The notes: generated by a model not told the origin, from the letters alone. A stretch of 8,118 nucleotides of DNA from JAVKSM01 sp039583705 (GCA_039583705.1 JAVKSM010000127.1:1-8118), one strand, 5' to 3'; positions 1 through 6,543 are shown, counted from the stretch's first letter. A program made the numbers and translations.

Positions 1-602
1 ACCCGCACGTGCTCGCCGGCCACCGCCCCCAGGGCGGCCGCGGTGACCGGGTCGGTCACGGTGGGTGCCGCCCACGCCAACGCCCGCAGCGCCTCGGCCG
101 GGTCGGTCGCGACGACCGCCGAGGCCAGCCCGGCGGCGGCGTCCTCGACCCCTGCGGGCACGTCCTCCCCGTCCCACCGCCAGGCACCGGCGGCCGTCTC
201 GGCACCGGCCGGGCCGGCCAGCCGCCGGGCGCGCCGGATCCGCCCGCGGGTGAACGGGAGCACCGGGCGGGCCTGCGGGTACTCCGGGTAGCGGCCGAGG
301 ACCACGCAGCGGCTGTCGGTGACGATCTCGGGGGTGAGCAGCACGACCGCCGAGCGCGCCGGCTCCCGGTCAGGGGGGAGGTCGGCGGCCCAGACGACGA
401 GCGGGACGCCGGTCGGCGGGTCGCCGCCTCGGTCCCACAACGCGGCGTCACAGGGCCTGGCCGCCGCGGTGAGGTCGCAGGCGGCGGCCAGGTCGCAGAC
501 CCGGACCAGCCGGTGCAGCACGACCTGCAGCCGCGGCTCGACTGGAGCGCTGAGCAGCGTCGCGAGGTGCGGCCGCGCCACGGCGGTGCTCACCGGGCTC
601 AC
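1..602 (-). CDS. Partial protein, possibly glycosyltransferase-like (3' end outside window)
   Basis: This frame stays open for 200 codons from a GTG at 602 to the left edge, with G or C at nearly all third positions, so it is a real gene cut off by the window. The GTG shares four bases (GTGA) with the stop of the upstream glycosyltransferase, which suggests translational coupling; a second in-frame GTG at 593 is an alternative start, and neither has a strong Shine-Dalgarno. I do not firmly recognise the family. The middle has a beta-strand-like run (VVLLTPEIVTD) followed by LGRYPEYPQARPVLPFTRGR. The last visible part reads ALRALAWAAPTVTDPVTAAALGAV, which resembles the nucleotide-sugar-binding end of GT-B glycosyltransferases, where a 'gaP.VTd' segment follows the donor site. 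No signal peptide or membrane segment is visible. Glycosyltransferase is an inference from that segment and the neighbours; the coding call itself is strong. Confidence 0.75.
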   Translation of the reverse strand, partial: MSPVSTAVARPHLATLLSAPVEPRLQVVLHRLVRVCDLAAACDLTAAARPCDAALWDRGGDPPTGVPLVVWAADLPPDREPARSAVVLLTPEIVTDSRCVVLGRYPEYPQARPVLPFTRGRIRRARRLAGPAGAETAAGAWRWDGEDVPAGVEDAAAGLASAVVATDPAEALRALAWAAPTVTDPVTAAALGAVAGEHVR

Positions 603-1612
603 CGGGGCAGCAGGGTGGCGACCACACGGTCCCAGCTCAGATCGGTCACCCGTTCCCGACCGGCGGCGCCCAACCGCGCTGCCAGCGCCGGATCCGCCGC
701 GAGCCGGTCCACCGCGCGGCCGAGCTGCGCGGCCGAGCCGTCGGTGACGACGCCGGTCACGCCGTCCTCCACCCACTCCAGCACGCCGCCCGCGTCATGG
801 GCGGTGACGACCGGCTTGCCGGCGTAGAAGGCCTGCAGCGTGACATAGCCGTAGTCCTCGTCGAACGGGGCGTACACGACGGCCAGCGCGCCGGCGTACA
901 GCTCCACGAGCCGATCGTCGGAGACGAAGCCGGGGAGCTCGACACGCTCCGCGACGCCGGCTGCCGCCGCCCTGGCGACCACGCTGTCCCGCAGGCTCCC
1001 CCTCCCGGCGACCACGGCCCTGGTGCCGCTGCGCGCCGCGGCCACCGCGTCGACGACGAGTTCGGGCCGCTTGTTGGCCTCCAGCCGGGTGGGGGCGAAC
1101 ACGTAGTCCCCGAACGGTCCGGGGTGCAACCGGTCGTGCAGCGGCGGCGGGTGGTACAGCGGCTCACCCCGCAGCCCGTTGAACCGGGCCAGCCGGTCGG
1201 CCACCACGCCGGAGGTGGTGAAGACGTGCCGCGCCTCCCCGAGGGCGCGGGCGTCCCACTCCGTCAGTTGACGCTGGACCTCCAGCGACACGTCGTCCAA
1301 CCCGATGTCGGACCACCCGGACCCCACCGCGTCGTAAGCGCCCCGGTGCTGGTGGAACAACCACACCACCTTCCGCGGGTGCCGCACGTAATAGGAGGGG
1401 AAGTTCGTCGCGACCACGACGTCCGCGTCGATGGGAACCATGCGCCACGCGAGGGCGCTGTCGAACAGCCGGCCCTTCTCCCAGGCCACCGGCAGCCGGA
1501 CCAGCTCGGCCCGGTGCCCCGCGGACCCCAGGGCGGCCACCAGGTTCCGCATGTGGAGCTCGGCACCCCCGGTGGTGAACGGGACCTGTGCCCCGCAGAC
1601 GACGACATCCAC
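599..1612 (-). CDS. GT4-family glycosyltransferase (retaining, GT-B fold)
   Basis: Predicted 337-residue cytoplasmic or membrane-associated glycosyltransferase that would add a sugar from a nucleotide donor to the growing glycan. The N-terminal Rossmann half opens with VVVCGAQVPFTTGGAEL (Gly15-Gly16-Ala17-Glu18, the usual donor-side glycine loop). The C-terminal half has TRLEANKRPEL around Glu178-Lys181, the canonical phosphate-contacting 'grl...KrpelL' segment, and then DEDYGYVTLQAF followed by GKPVVTAHDAGG. The final acidic residue of the EX7E motif is changed: Glu252-x7-Gln260. The frame is open further upstream to 1780, but I chose GTG 1612 because a GAGGAG lies nine bases before it, homology-like sequence begins exactly there, and the upstream residues look like out-of-frame translation. 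It follows the methyltransferase on the same strand after a 237-bp gap, and its stop overlaps the next gene. The sugar and acceptor cannot be told from sequence. Confidence 0.92.
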   Translation of the reverse strand: MDVVVCGAQVPFTTGGAELHMRNLVAALGSAGHRAELVRLPVAWEKGRLFDSALAWRMVPIDADVVVATNFPSYYVRHPRKVVWLFHQHRGAYDAVGSGWSDIGLDDVSLEVQRQLTEWDARALGEARHVFTTSGVVADRLARFNGLRGEPLYHPPPLHDRLHPGPFGDYVFAPTRLEANKRPELVVDAVAAARSGTRAVVAGRGSLRDSVVARAAAAGVAERVELPGFVSDDRLVELYAGALAVVYAPFDEDYGYVTLQAFYAGKPVVTAHDAGGVLEWVEDGVTGVVTDGSAAQLGRAVDRLAADPALAARLGAAGRERVTDLSWDRVVATLLPR

Positions 1613-1763
1613 CTCGTACGGCTCCTCGGTGGGTCGGCCGGCTGAGGTGGCGGACTCTACTCTCCATGACCGCCTCGTCCGCCTCGGGCGGTGCGACCCT
1701 CGACGCGCGCCGCCGCAACGCTCCGACCAACCGGCTGCGCAGCGCCGCCTCGCGCACCCGCAC
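1613..1763 (-). other. Possible remnant of a small or decayed coding region in the gap
   Basis: The 237-bp gap between methyltransferase and glycosyltransferase is not featureless. From a GTG at 1763, a frame different from that of the glycosyltransferase has G or C at almost every third position for about 35 codons, encoding a basic helix-like run (VREAALRSRLVGALRRRA) and then EADEAVMESRVRHLSRP. The pattern of a basic helix, a short acidic linker and a heptad-like 'ESRVRHL' resembles the N-terminal leader of many actinobacterial polysaccharide-locus methyltransferases. After about codon 45 the third-position bias fades, and the frame continues without a stop into the glycosyltransferase gene, where it cannot be the real reading frame. 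It could be a truncated gene remnant, a frameshifted N-terminal extension of the glycosyltransferase, or chance in GC-rich DNA. No product is claimed. Confidence 0.25.
1621..1626 (-). promoter_or_regulatory. Ribosome binding site deciding the GTG 1612 start
   Basis: On the minus strand GAGGAG lies nine bases before GTG 1612. It matches the anti-Shine-Dalgarno well. No comparable site precedes the earlier in-frame GTG at 1780, so it supports the shorter 337-residue protein. Confidence 0.55.
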
Positions 1764-1849
1764 CCTGACGACGGTCGCACAGGGCCAGACCGCCGGGCGA
1801 GGCCGGGGTGACGGCGACCTGATTTGGTCTCTGGTCCGTTTCAAGATAT

Positions 1850-2944
1850 TCAGTGGCTCTCCAGCCAGAGGCTGCCGCCGTCCACCGGGGTGGCCGGGTG
1901 CAGCGCGGCGGCCAGCACGTCGGCGTGGCGCAGGTACAGCAGTGACGGCCACAGGGTGATACGCCACCGCGGGTTCTGGATGAGGAAGGCGCGCAGCAGG
2001 TAGGCCTCGTTCCACGCCCGGCCCTCCAGCACCCACTCCCGGGGGTACTCGAACGGGTAGGCAACGTCGTGCACGTGCACGTGGATTCCAGGAGCGAGGC
2101 AGGGCAGCACGTCGAAGAGGAGGTGGTTGACGTCGCTGCCCACCTTCGACACGTGCGACGAGTCGATGAACAGGACGTCCCCGGGCCGCAGGTCGGCCAG
2201 GACCGCGGGACCGGTGTCCTGGACCCGCTGCGCCAGCAGGGTGACCCGGTCCCGGTCGGAGGGCAGCATGACCGAGTGCAGGCGCTCGGGGTTGGGCTCG
2301 ATGCAGGTGACCCGGGTCGCCAGGTCGTGGCGCTCGACGGTGTCGAGCAGCAGCCCGGAGCTCCAGCCGCTGCCGACCTCCACCACGCGGCGGGGCCGCC
2401 ACCGCCGCAGCAGCGCGTACCACAATTGGCTGTCGGTCCAGCCGAAGAAGTCGTTGTCGGGCCGGTACCGCAGCGACCGGTACCGCAGAGGTGGGCGGAC
2501 CTGCCCGTCCGCGGGCTCCCCGGCGGCGTCCGGCCGCTCGGTCGGGTCCGGCGGCTGGGCGTAGGGCCATCCCGCGATGAGCGGGCGGAGCTCCTCGAGC
2601 AGCGCGAGCTGGTCCGGCAGGCCCAGGTTGACCCCTGCAACGTCCCCGGACCGGTCGAACAGGTGCCCGGCGTCGGCGGCCACCTCGTCGAGATCCGGCT
2701 GCGCGGAGTGGAAGTGGCCCGGAGGGTACAGGTCATAGGCGGCTCGGGGGGCTCCCCGCGTCCCGGCGGGCTCCGGCCCGGGCGCTGGTTCCTCCTGCCG
2801 GCTGCGGGCCTGCCCGCGAGCGGCTTCCAGTTCGGCCTCGAGCGCCAGCACGCGGGCCGCGAAGCAGTCGCGCTGACGGCGCAGCCGTCCCAGCGGAGGA
2901 AGGACGGCCGCCAGATCGTAGAGCCGGTTCCGGCACCGGGCCAC
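1850..2944 (-). CDS. Class I SAM-dependent methyltransferase (Methyltransf_24-like)
   Basis: Predicted 364-residue soluble methyltransferase transferring a methyl group from S-adenosylmethionine, most likely to a sugar or glycan in this setting. Residues 20-52 are a charged, heptad-like helix (RVLALEAELEAARGQ), followed by a Pro/Gly linker and then YPPGHFHS (73-80), a segment often seen at the front of this enzyme group. The SAM-binding motif I is VVEVGSGWSS (Glu189, Gly191, Gly193). The acidic residue ending the next strand is in CIEPNPE. The post-core strand reads VLFIDSSHVSKVGSDVNHLL (Asp261, His264, Asp271), and HVHVHDVAYPFEYP follows, a His/Asp cluster compatible with metal or substrate binding. 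The start is GTG 2944, the first start after an in-frame TAG; it has no Shine-Dalgarno but sits six bases after a good -10 box. It heads the minus-strand genes and is divergent from wzm. A second TGA follows the stop closely. Confidence 0.9.
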   Translation of the reverse strand: MARCRNRLYDLAAVLPPLGRLRRQRDCFAARVLALEAELEAARGQARSRQEEPAPGPEPAGTRGAPRAAYDLYPPGHFHSAQPDLDEVAADAGHLFDRSGDVAGVNLGLPDQLALLEELRPLIAGWPYAQPPDPTERPDAAGEPADGQVRPPLRYRSLRYRPDNDFFGWTDSQLWYALLRRWRPRRVVEVGSGWSSGLLLDTVERHDLATRVTCIEPNPERLHSVMLPSDRDRVTLLAQRVQDTGPAVLADLRPGDVLFIDSSHVSKVGSDVNHLLFDVLPCLAPGIHVHVHDVAYPFEYPREWVLEGRAWNEAYLLRAFLIQNPRWRITLWPSLLYLRHADVLAAALHPATPVDGGSLWLESH

Positions 2945-2950
2945 AGCCCG

Positions 2951-2979
2951 AGACTAGGACCCGTTTCGTTGATCTCCAA
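2951..2979 (-). promoter_or_regulatory. Candidate leaderless promoter of the methyltransferase
   Basis: On the minus strand TTGGAG (2979-2974) and TAGTCT (2956-2951) are separated by exactly 17 bases, matching the vegetative sigma-factor layout (three of six bases at -35; TAnnnT at -10). Transcription would begin about seven bases past the -10 box, which is the G of GTG 2944. That predicts a leaderless mRNA and accounts for the missing Shine-Dalgarno. Leaderless starts are common in actinobacteria. This is inferred from pattern only. Confidence 0.4.
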
Positions 2980-2984
2980 ACGGG
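2960..2984. repeat. Inverted repeat, possible operator over the methyltransferase promoter
   Basis: CCCGTTT (2960-2966) and AAACGGG (2978-2984) are perfect inverted arms around an 11-base centre. The outward flanks (GGA and CTCC) extend the symmetry imperfectly. The site covers the -35 box and most of the spacer of the candidate methyltransferase promoter, so a bound regulator would be expected to block it. It is one of the few less GC-rich patches in the window. Confidence 0.4.
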
Positions 2985-3057
2985 CTCCGACGGGGGCGGC
3001 CGACGATCCCGGCGATCTTGTCGCCGTCCTGGTGGGCCACCCGGGCGGCCACGCGCG

Positions 3058-3092
3058 GTACGACTCCCCGGTGCCGGAAGTACGATTCCCCG
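3058..3092. repeat. 22-bp-phased direct repeat upstream of wzm
   Basis: GTACGACTCCCCG (3058-3070) recurs as GTACGATTCCCCG (3080-3092) with one mismatch and a 22-bp period, about two helical turns, so both copies face the same side of the DNA. It lies in noncoding DNA 60-95 bp before the wzm start. That is compatible with paired binding sites for a regulator, though chance duplication is possible. Confidence 0.4.
3081..3086 (+). promoter_or_regulatory. Candidate -10 box for the wzm-wzt operon
   Basis: TACGAT fits the actinobacterial TAnnnT -10 consensus and lies 66 bases before ATG 3153, leaving a leader of about 60 bases. No convincing -35 hexamer is present at 16-18 bp upstream, where the first copy of the 22-bp repeat sits instead, so an activator may be needed. 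Weak, pattern-only evidence. Confidence 0.25.
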
Positions 3093-3137
3093 TGACCTGG
3101 AGGCGGGGCGTGGGCGGCAGTGCCGGCGCCCGGAGGC

Positions 3138-3145
3138 AGAGGTGG
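3138..3145 (+). promoter_or_regulatory. Ribosome binding site deciding the wzm start
   Basis: AGAGGTGG lies seven bases before ATG 3153. The earlier in-frame GTG at 3120 has a less convincing purine-rich site before it, which favours the ATG. Confidence 0.45.
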
Positions 3146-3152
3146 CTTGCGC

Positions 3153-4151
3153 ATGCTGTCCGACCGTCCGGCGGCGTTCGACCGTTCGACGGCGTGCGAC
3201 CGTCCGACGGGATTGCCGCGTCACGAGCTGGAGCCGGGCCACGCCGGCGGGGCCGCGGCGGCCCCGCTGCGGCTGGTCCACCCGCCGCGGTCGTTCGCGA
3301 GGGGTTTCCTCCCCGACGTCGCCGACGTCTGGGCCTACCGCGAGCTTCTCGGCAACCTGGTCCGCAAGGAGCTCAAGGTCCGCTACAAGGACTCGGTGCT
3401 GGGGTTCCTGTGGACCCTCGTGCGGCCCCTGCTGCAGCTTTTCATCTACGCGATCGCGATCGGGGTCTTCCTGGGGCAGGGTCGCGCGATCCCGGACTTC
3501 GGCGTGTACCTGTTCACCGGTCTGGTGGCGTGGACGCTGTTCACCGACGTCATCGGCGGGTGCACCGGGACGATCGTGTCCAACGCCGGGCTGGTCAAGA
3601 AGGTGTACCTCCCGCGTGAGCTCTTCCCGCTGTCGGTCGTCGGGGCCGCCGTCGTCAACTTCGCGCTGCAACTCGTCGTCCTGGTGGCCGCCTATGCCGT
3701 GACCGAATCCTGGCCGCGGCCGGCCGACCTGCCGCTCGTGCCGCTCGCGCTGGCCGTGCTCGTCGTGTTCGGCACCGCGCTCGGGCTGGTCCTAGCCGCC
3801 GCGAACGTCTACCTCCGCGACGTGCAGTACCTGGTCGAGATCGGCCTGCTGCTGTGGTTTTGGATGACCCCCATCGTGTACGACTGGACGAAGGTGCGGA
3901 CCAACCTGGTCGACCACCACGGGCTGTCCTGGCTCTTCCAGATCTACCTGGCCAACCCCATGGCCAACGTCGTGCTGGCGTTCCAGAAGGCCCTGTGGCC
4001 CGGTGGCGACACCCGCCAGGGACAGCCCTTCGCCTACGACGGCGACCTGTACCTGCGCCTCGGCGTGCTGCTGCTGGTGTGCACCGCCCTGCTGTGGTGC
4101 GCCCAGCGGATCTTCGCCCGGACGCAGGGCAACTTCGCGCAGGAGCTCTGA
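3153..4151 (+). CDS. wzm: Polysaccharide ABC-2 exporter, permease subunit Wzm
   Basis: Predicted 332-residue inner-membrane permease that, with Wzt, moves a lipid-linked glycan across the cytoplasmic membrane. Residues 1-57 are an atypical soluble leader. Then comes the hallmark amphipathic entry WAYRELLGNLVRKELKVRY (60-78) and LGFLWTLVRPLLQLFIYA, the start of the first membrane span. About six hydrophobic spans follow (roughly residues 86-108, 116-138, 158-180, 187-212, 224-245 and 295-316). The basic loop VKKVYLPRELFPL between the second and third spans, the segment LRDVQYLVEIGL, and the C-terminus FARTQGNFAQEL are all typical of the Wzm/TagG/RfbD group, including the mycobacterial galactan exporter. 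I chose ATG 3153; GTG 3120 would add 11 residues. The first codons contain an 18-bp tandem repeat. It is the first gene of the plus-strand operon, with wzt starting five bases after its stop. Confidence 0.95.
   Translation: MLSDRPAAFDRSTACDRPTGLPRHELEPGHAGGAAAAPLRLVHPPRSFARGFLPDVADVWAYRELLGNLVRKELKVRYKDSVLGFLWTLVRPLLQLFIYAIAIGVFLGQGRAIPDFGVYLFTGLVAWTLFTDVIGGCTGTIVSNAGLVKKVYLPRELFPLSVVGAAVVNFALQLVVLVAAYAVTESWPRPADLPLVPLALAVLVVFGTALGLVLAAANVYLRDVQYLVEIGLLLWFWMTPIVYDWTKVRTNLVDHHGLSWLFQIYLANPMANVVLAFQKALWPGGDTRQGQPFAYDGDLYLRLGVLLLVCTALLWCAQRIFARTQGNFAQEL
3162..3210 (+). repeat. 18-bp tandem repeat inside the wzm N-terminal codons
   Basis: GACCGTCCGGCGGCGTTC (3162-3179) is followed directly by GACCGTTCGACGGCGTGC (3180-3197, three mismatches) and a 13-base partial third copy (3198-3210). 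The unit is in frame and encodes Asp-Arg-(Pro/Ser)-(Ala/Thr)-Ala-(Phe/Cys), so copy number could vary without breaking the gene. Confidence 0.7.
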
Positions 4152-4156
4152 ACCAC

Positions 4157-5350
4157 GTGGGCAACCCCGTCATCCGGGTTGACGGTGTCTCCAAGCGCTT
4201 CACGATCCGCAAGGACAAGTCGCTCAAGGAGCGGCTGGTCAACTTCCGCCGCTCGGCGGCGCACGCCGAGGTCTTCTGGGCGCTGCGCGAGGTGAGCTTC
4301 GAGCTCGACCCGGCGACGACCCTGGCGCTGATCGGCCACAACGGGTCCGGCAAGTCCACCCTGCTCAAGATCATCGGCGGGATCCTCGCCCCGACCACCG
4401 GAACGGTGGCGCGGCGCGGCCGGCTCGCCGCGCTGCTCGAGCTGGGCGCCGGCTTCCACGGCGACCTCACCGGCCGGGAGAACGTCTACCTCAACGCCTC
4501 GATCCTGGGTCTGACCCGCGCGCAGACCGCTCGCCACTTCGACGAGATCGTCGAGTTCTCCGGGATCGAGGAGTTCATCGACACGCAGGTGAAGTTCTAT
4601 TCCAGCGGCATGCACGTGCGGCTGGCCTTCGCCGTCGCGGTGCACGTCGACCCCGAGATCATGCTCATCGACGAGGTGCTGGCCGTCGGCGACGAGCCCT
4701 TCCAACGCAAGTGCCTGGAGCGGATCAAGCGCTTCCAGCAGGAGGGCCGGACGATCGTGCTGGTGACGCACGGCTTGGACGTGGTGCACCAGCTCTGCGA
4801 CCGGGCGGTCGTGCTCGACCACGGCCAGCTCGTGCTCGACGGCACGCCGGTGCAGGCGGTGCGCGCCCTGCGGGACCGCTACGCCGAGGCGGAGCGGCTC
4901 GCGGCGCCGGAAGCCGGCGGGGCCCGGTCGGTGCACATCACCGACGTCCGGGTGCTCGACACGTCCGGCGCCCCGCTGCGGGCGATCGACTCCGGTGGTG
5001 CGCTCGTGCTGGAGGTGGACGTCGAGTCCGCCGTCCGCCGCGAGGAGTGGGTGGTCGGCATCGCCCTGCGCAACCACATGGACCTGCTGGTCTACGGCAC
5101 GAACACCCGGCTGCTCGGGCACCGGCCGCCGCCCCTGCACGGCCGTCGCACCGCGCGCTTCGTGCTGCCGTCGCTGCCGTTGGTGGACGGGCAGTACTAC
5201 GTGACGACGGCCGTGCACCCACCCGTCGGGCCGGAGTGGCACCGTCTCGACCGGACCGCCGTGTTCCGCATCAACAGCGATGGCGGCGAGGACGGCGTGC
5301 TGCACGTGGACCCGAAGTTCGAGGTGGTGGAGGGCGAGGGGCTGACGTGA
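4157..5350 (+). CDS. wzt: Polysaccharide ABC exporter ATPase Wzt with C-terminal Wzt_C-like domain
   Basis: Predicted 397-residue cytoplasmic ATPase that powers Wzm. The nucleotide-binding domain (about 1-245) has Walker A GHNGSGKST (60-68), the Wzt-type segment LELGAGFHGDLTGREN (94-109) where the Q-loop normally lies, the signature YSSGMHVRLAFA (148-159), Walker B IMLIDEVLAVGDE (168-180) and the switch His205 in VTHGLD. Short homologues such as mycobacterial Rv3781 end soon after this domain. This one continues for about 140 residues (257-397) of alternating beta-strand pattern (VHITDVRVLD, ALVLEVDVES, VVGIALRNH, GQYYVTTAVHPP), matching the Wzt_C carbohydrate-recognition module of E. coli O8/O9a Wzt, which binds the modified end of the glycan. 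Start is GTG 4157, with AGGAG 11 bases upstream inside the end of wzm. Its stop overlaps the next gene by four bases. Confidence 0.95.
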   Translation: MGNPVIRVDGVSKRFTIRKDKSLKERLVNFRRSAAHAEVFWALREVSFELDPATTLALIGHNGSGKSTLLKIIGGILAPTTGTVARRGRLAALLELGAGFHGDLTGRENVYLNASILGLTRAQTARHFDEIVEFSGIEEFIDTQVKFYSSGMHVRLAFAVAVHVDPEIMLIDEVLAVGDEPFQRKCLERIKRFQQEGRTIVLVTHGLDVVHQLCDRAVVLDHGQLVLDGTPVQAVRALRDRYAEAERLAAPEAGGARSVHITDVRVLDTSGAPLRAIDSGGALVLEVDVESAVRREEWVVGIALRNHMDLLVYGTNTRLLGHRPPPLHGRRTARFVLPSLPLVDGQYYVTTAVHPPVGPEWHRLDRTAVFRINSDGGEDGVLHVDPKFEVVEGEGLT

Positions 5351-6543
5351 GTGACCGCACCGGCCGGCTGGCCTTCTGCCCGGCCCGCTTCGGACCCGGG
5401 ATCGTCGGCGGGGCCGAGATCGTGCTCGCCAAGATGGCCGCCGGCCTGCAGGAGCGCGGTTGGGAGGTCGAGATCCTCACCACGTGCGCGACCGACCACC
5501 ACTCGTGGCGCAACGTGGTCGCGTCCGGCGCGTCGGTCGAGGACGGCCTTCGGGTGCGGCGTTTCCCGGTCGTCGACGACCACATCGCGGAGCGAGCCGA
5601 GCTCGAGCGGCGCATCCTCGGCCTGGAGCCGCTCACCCTGGCCGAGCAGCAGCGGTGGATGAACGCCGGGATGCGCGTACCCGAGCTGTTCCACCACATC
5701 ATGGACTCGGCCGAGGACTATCGGGCGCTGGTGTTCACGCCCTACCCGTTCTGGGTGACGTTCGCGTGCTCGCAGGTGGCGCCGGAGCGCAGCGTGCTGT
5801 GGACCTGCCTGCACGACGAGCCCTACGCCTACCTGGAGCTGTTCCAGCCGGTGCTGAGCGGGGTCTGCGGACTGTTCCTGCAGAGCGGTCCCGAGCACGA
5901 CCTCGCCCACCGGCTGGTGCCCAACCTGGCGCCGCACGCGCAGGTCGGCTGCGGGGTCGAGGTACCGGACGGCTACGACCGGGAGGGCTTCCGGGAGCGC
6001 TACGGCATCTCCGGGCGGTTCCTGCTGTACGCGGGTCGCCGCGAGGGGGCCAAAGGCTGGGACGAGTTGCTGCACGCCTACGCCGCCGCGACCCGGCACC
6101 ACGACCTGCCGTTCTCCATCGTGACGATGGGCGGCGGCGAGGTCCGGCCCCCCGCGGAGATCGCCGACCGGGTCGTCGACCTCGGTTTCCTGCCGGACCG
6201 GGAACGGGACAACGCCTTCGCCGCGGCGGACGCCTACCTGCAGCCGAGCCGGTACGAGGCGTTCTCCCGCACGGTCATGGAGGCGTGGCTCGCCGGGATC
6301 CCGGTGGTCGCCAACGCCGGCAGCGAGGTGGTGGCCTGGCACTGCCGGCGCTCCGGGGCCGGCCTGGTGTACTCCGACGCGCACGAGTTGGAGCAGTGCC
6401 TGCTGTTCCTCGCCGACGCCCCGGAGGCCGCGGCCCGGCTGGCCGAAGGCGGCCGCAGCTACGTGCTGGAGAACTACCGGTGGGATGCGGTGCTCGACCG
6501 CGTCGAAGCGTCCCTGCACGAGTGGACCAGTGGGAAGAGCTGA
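5347..6543 (+). CDS. GT4-family glycosyltransferase with intact EX7E
   Basis: Predicted 398-residue GT-B glycosyltransferase acting on the glycan exported by the neighbouring Wzm/Wzt. The N-terminal half has FGPGIVGGAEIVLAKMAAGL (Gly21-Gly22-Ala23-Glu24 donor loop) and a region rich in aromatic and acidic residues (HDEPYAYLELFQPV). The C-terminal half starts with RFLLYAGRREGAKGWDELL, where Lys and Arg would contact the donor phosphates, then IVTMGGGE, DLGFLPDRERD and SRYEAFSRTVMEAWLAGIPVV, giving a complete Glu304-x7-Glu312 motif. The C-terminus (YRWDAVLDRVEASL) is the usual crossover helix. It has no membrane span. GTG 5347 overlaps the wzt stop as GTGA, and purine-rich GGAGGGCGAGGGG just upstream can serve as the ribosome site. 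The linkage is presumably retaining (family knowledge); donor and acceptor are unknown. Confidence 0.93.
   Translation: MSDRTGRLAFCPARFGPGIVGGAEIVLAKMAAGLQERGWEVEILTTCATDHHSWRNVVASGASVEDGLRVRRFPVVDDHIAERAELERRILGLEPLTLAEQQRWMNAGMRVPELFHHIMDSAEDYRALVFTPYPFWVTFACSQVAPERSVLWTCLHDEPYAYLELFQPVLSGVCGLFLQSGPEHDLAHRLVPNLAPHAQVGCGVEVPDGYDREGFRERYGISGRFLLYAGRREGAKGWDELLHAYAAATRHHDLPFSIVTMGGGEVRPPAEIADRVVDLGFLPDRERDNAFAAADAYLQPSRYEAFSRTVMEAWLAGIPVVANAGSEVVAWHCRRSGAGLVYSDAHELEQCLLFLADAPEAAARLAEGGRSYVLENYRWDAVLDRVEASLHEWTSGKS

Noticed and set aside
1164..2570. Open frame of 468 codons on the minus strand across the methyltransferase and glycosyltransferase
   Set aside because: It overlaps two genes with recognisable motifs in other frames; only the short gap segment (1613-1763) deserves attention and is reported separately.
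2069..3619. Plus-strand open frame of 516 codons opposite the methyltransferase and into wzm
   Set aside because: Antisense to the methyltransferase and out of frame with wzm; no motif and shadow-like composition.
4034..5305. Minus-strand open frame of 423 codons opposite wzt
   Set aside because: Antisense to wzt, whose Walker and signature motifs are unambiguous; composition rich in His, Val, Gln and Asp is the usual mirror of GC-rich codons.
5197..6519. Long open frame of 440 codons on the minus strand opposite the first plus-strand glycosyltransferase
   Set aside because: It lies fully antisense to a gene with clear GT4 motifs; its composition (rich in Arg, Gly, Pro, Val, His) is that of a shadow frame in very GC-rich DNA.
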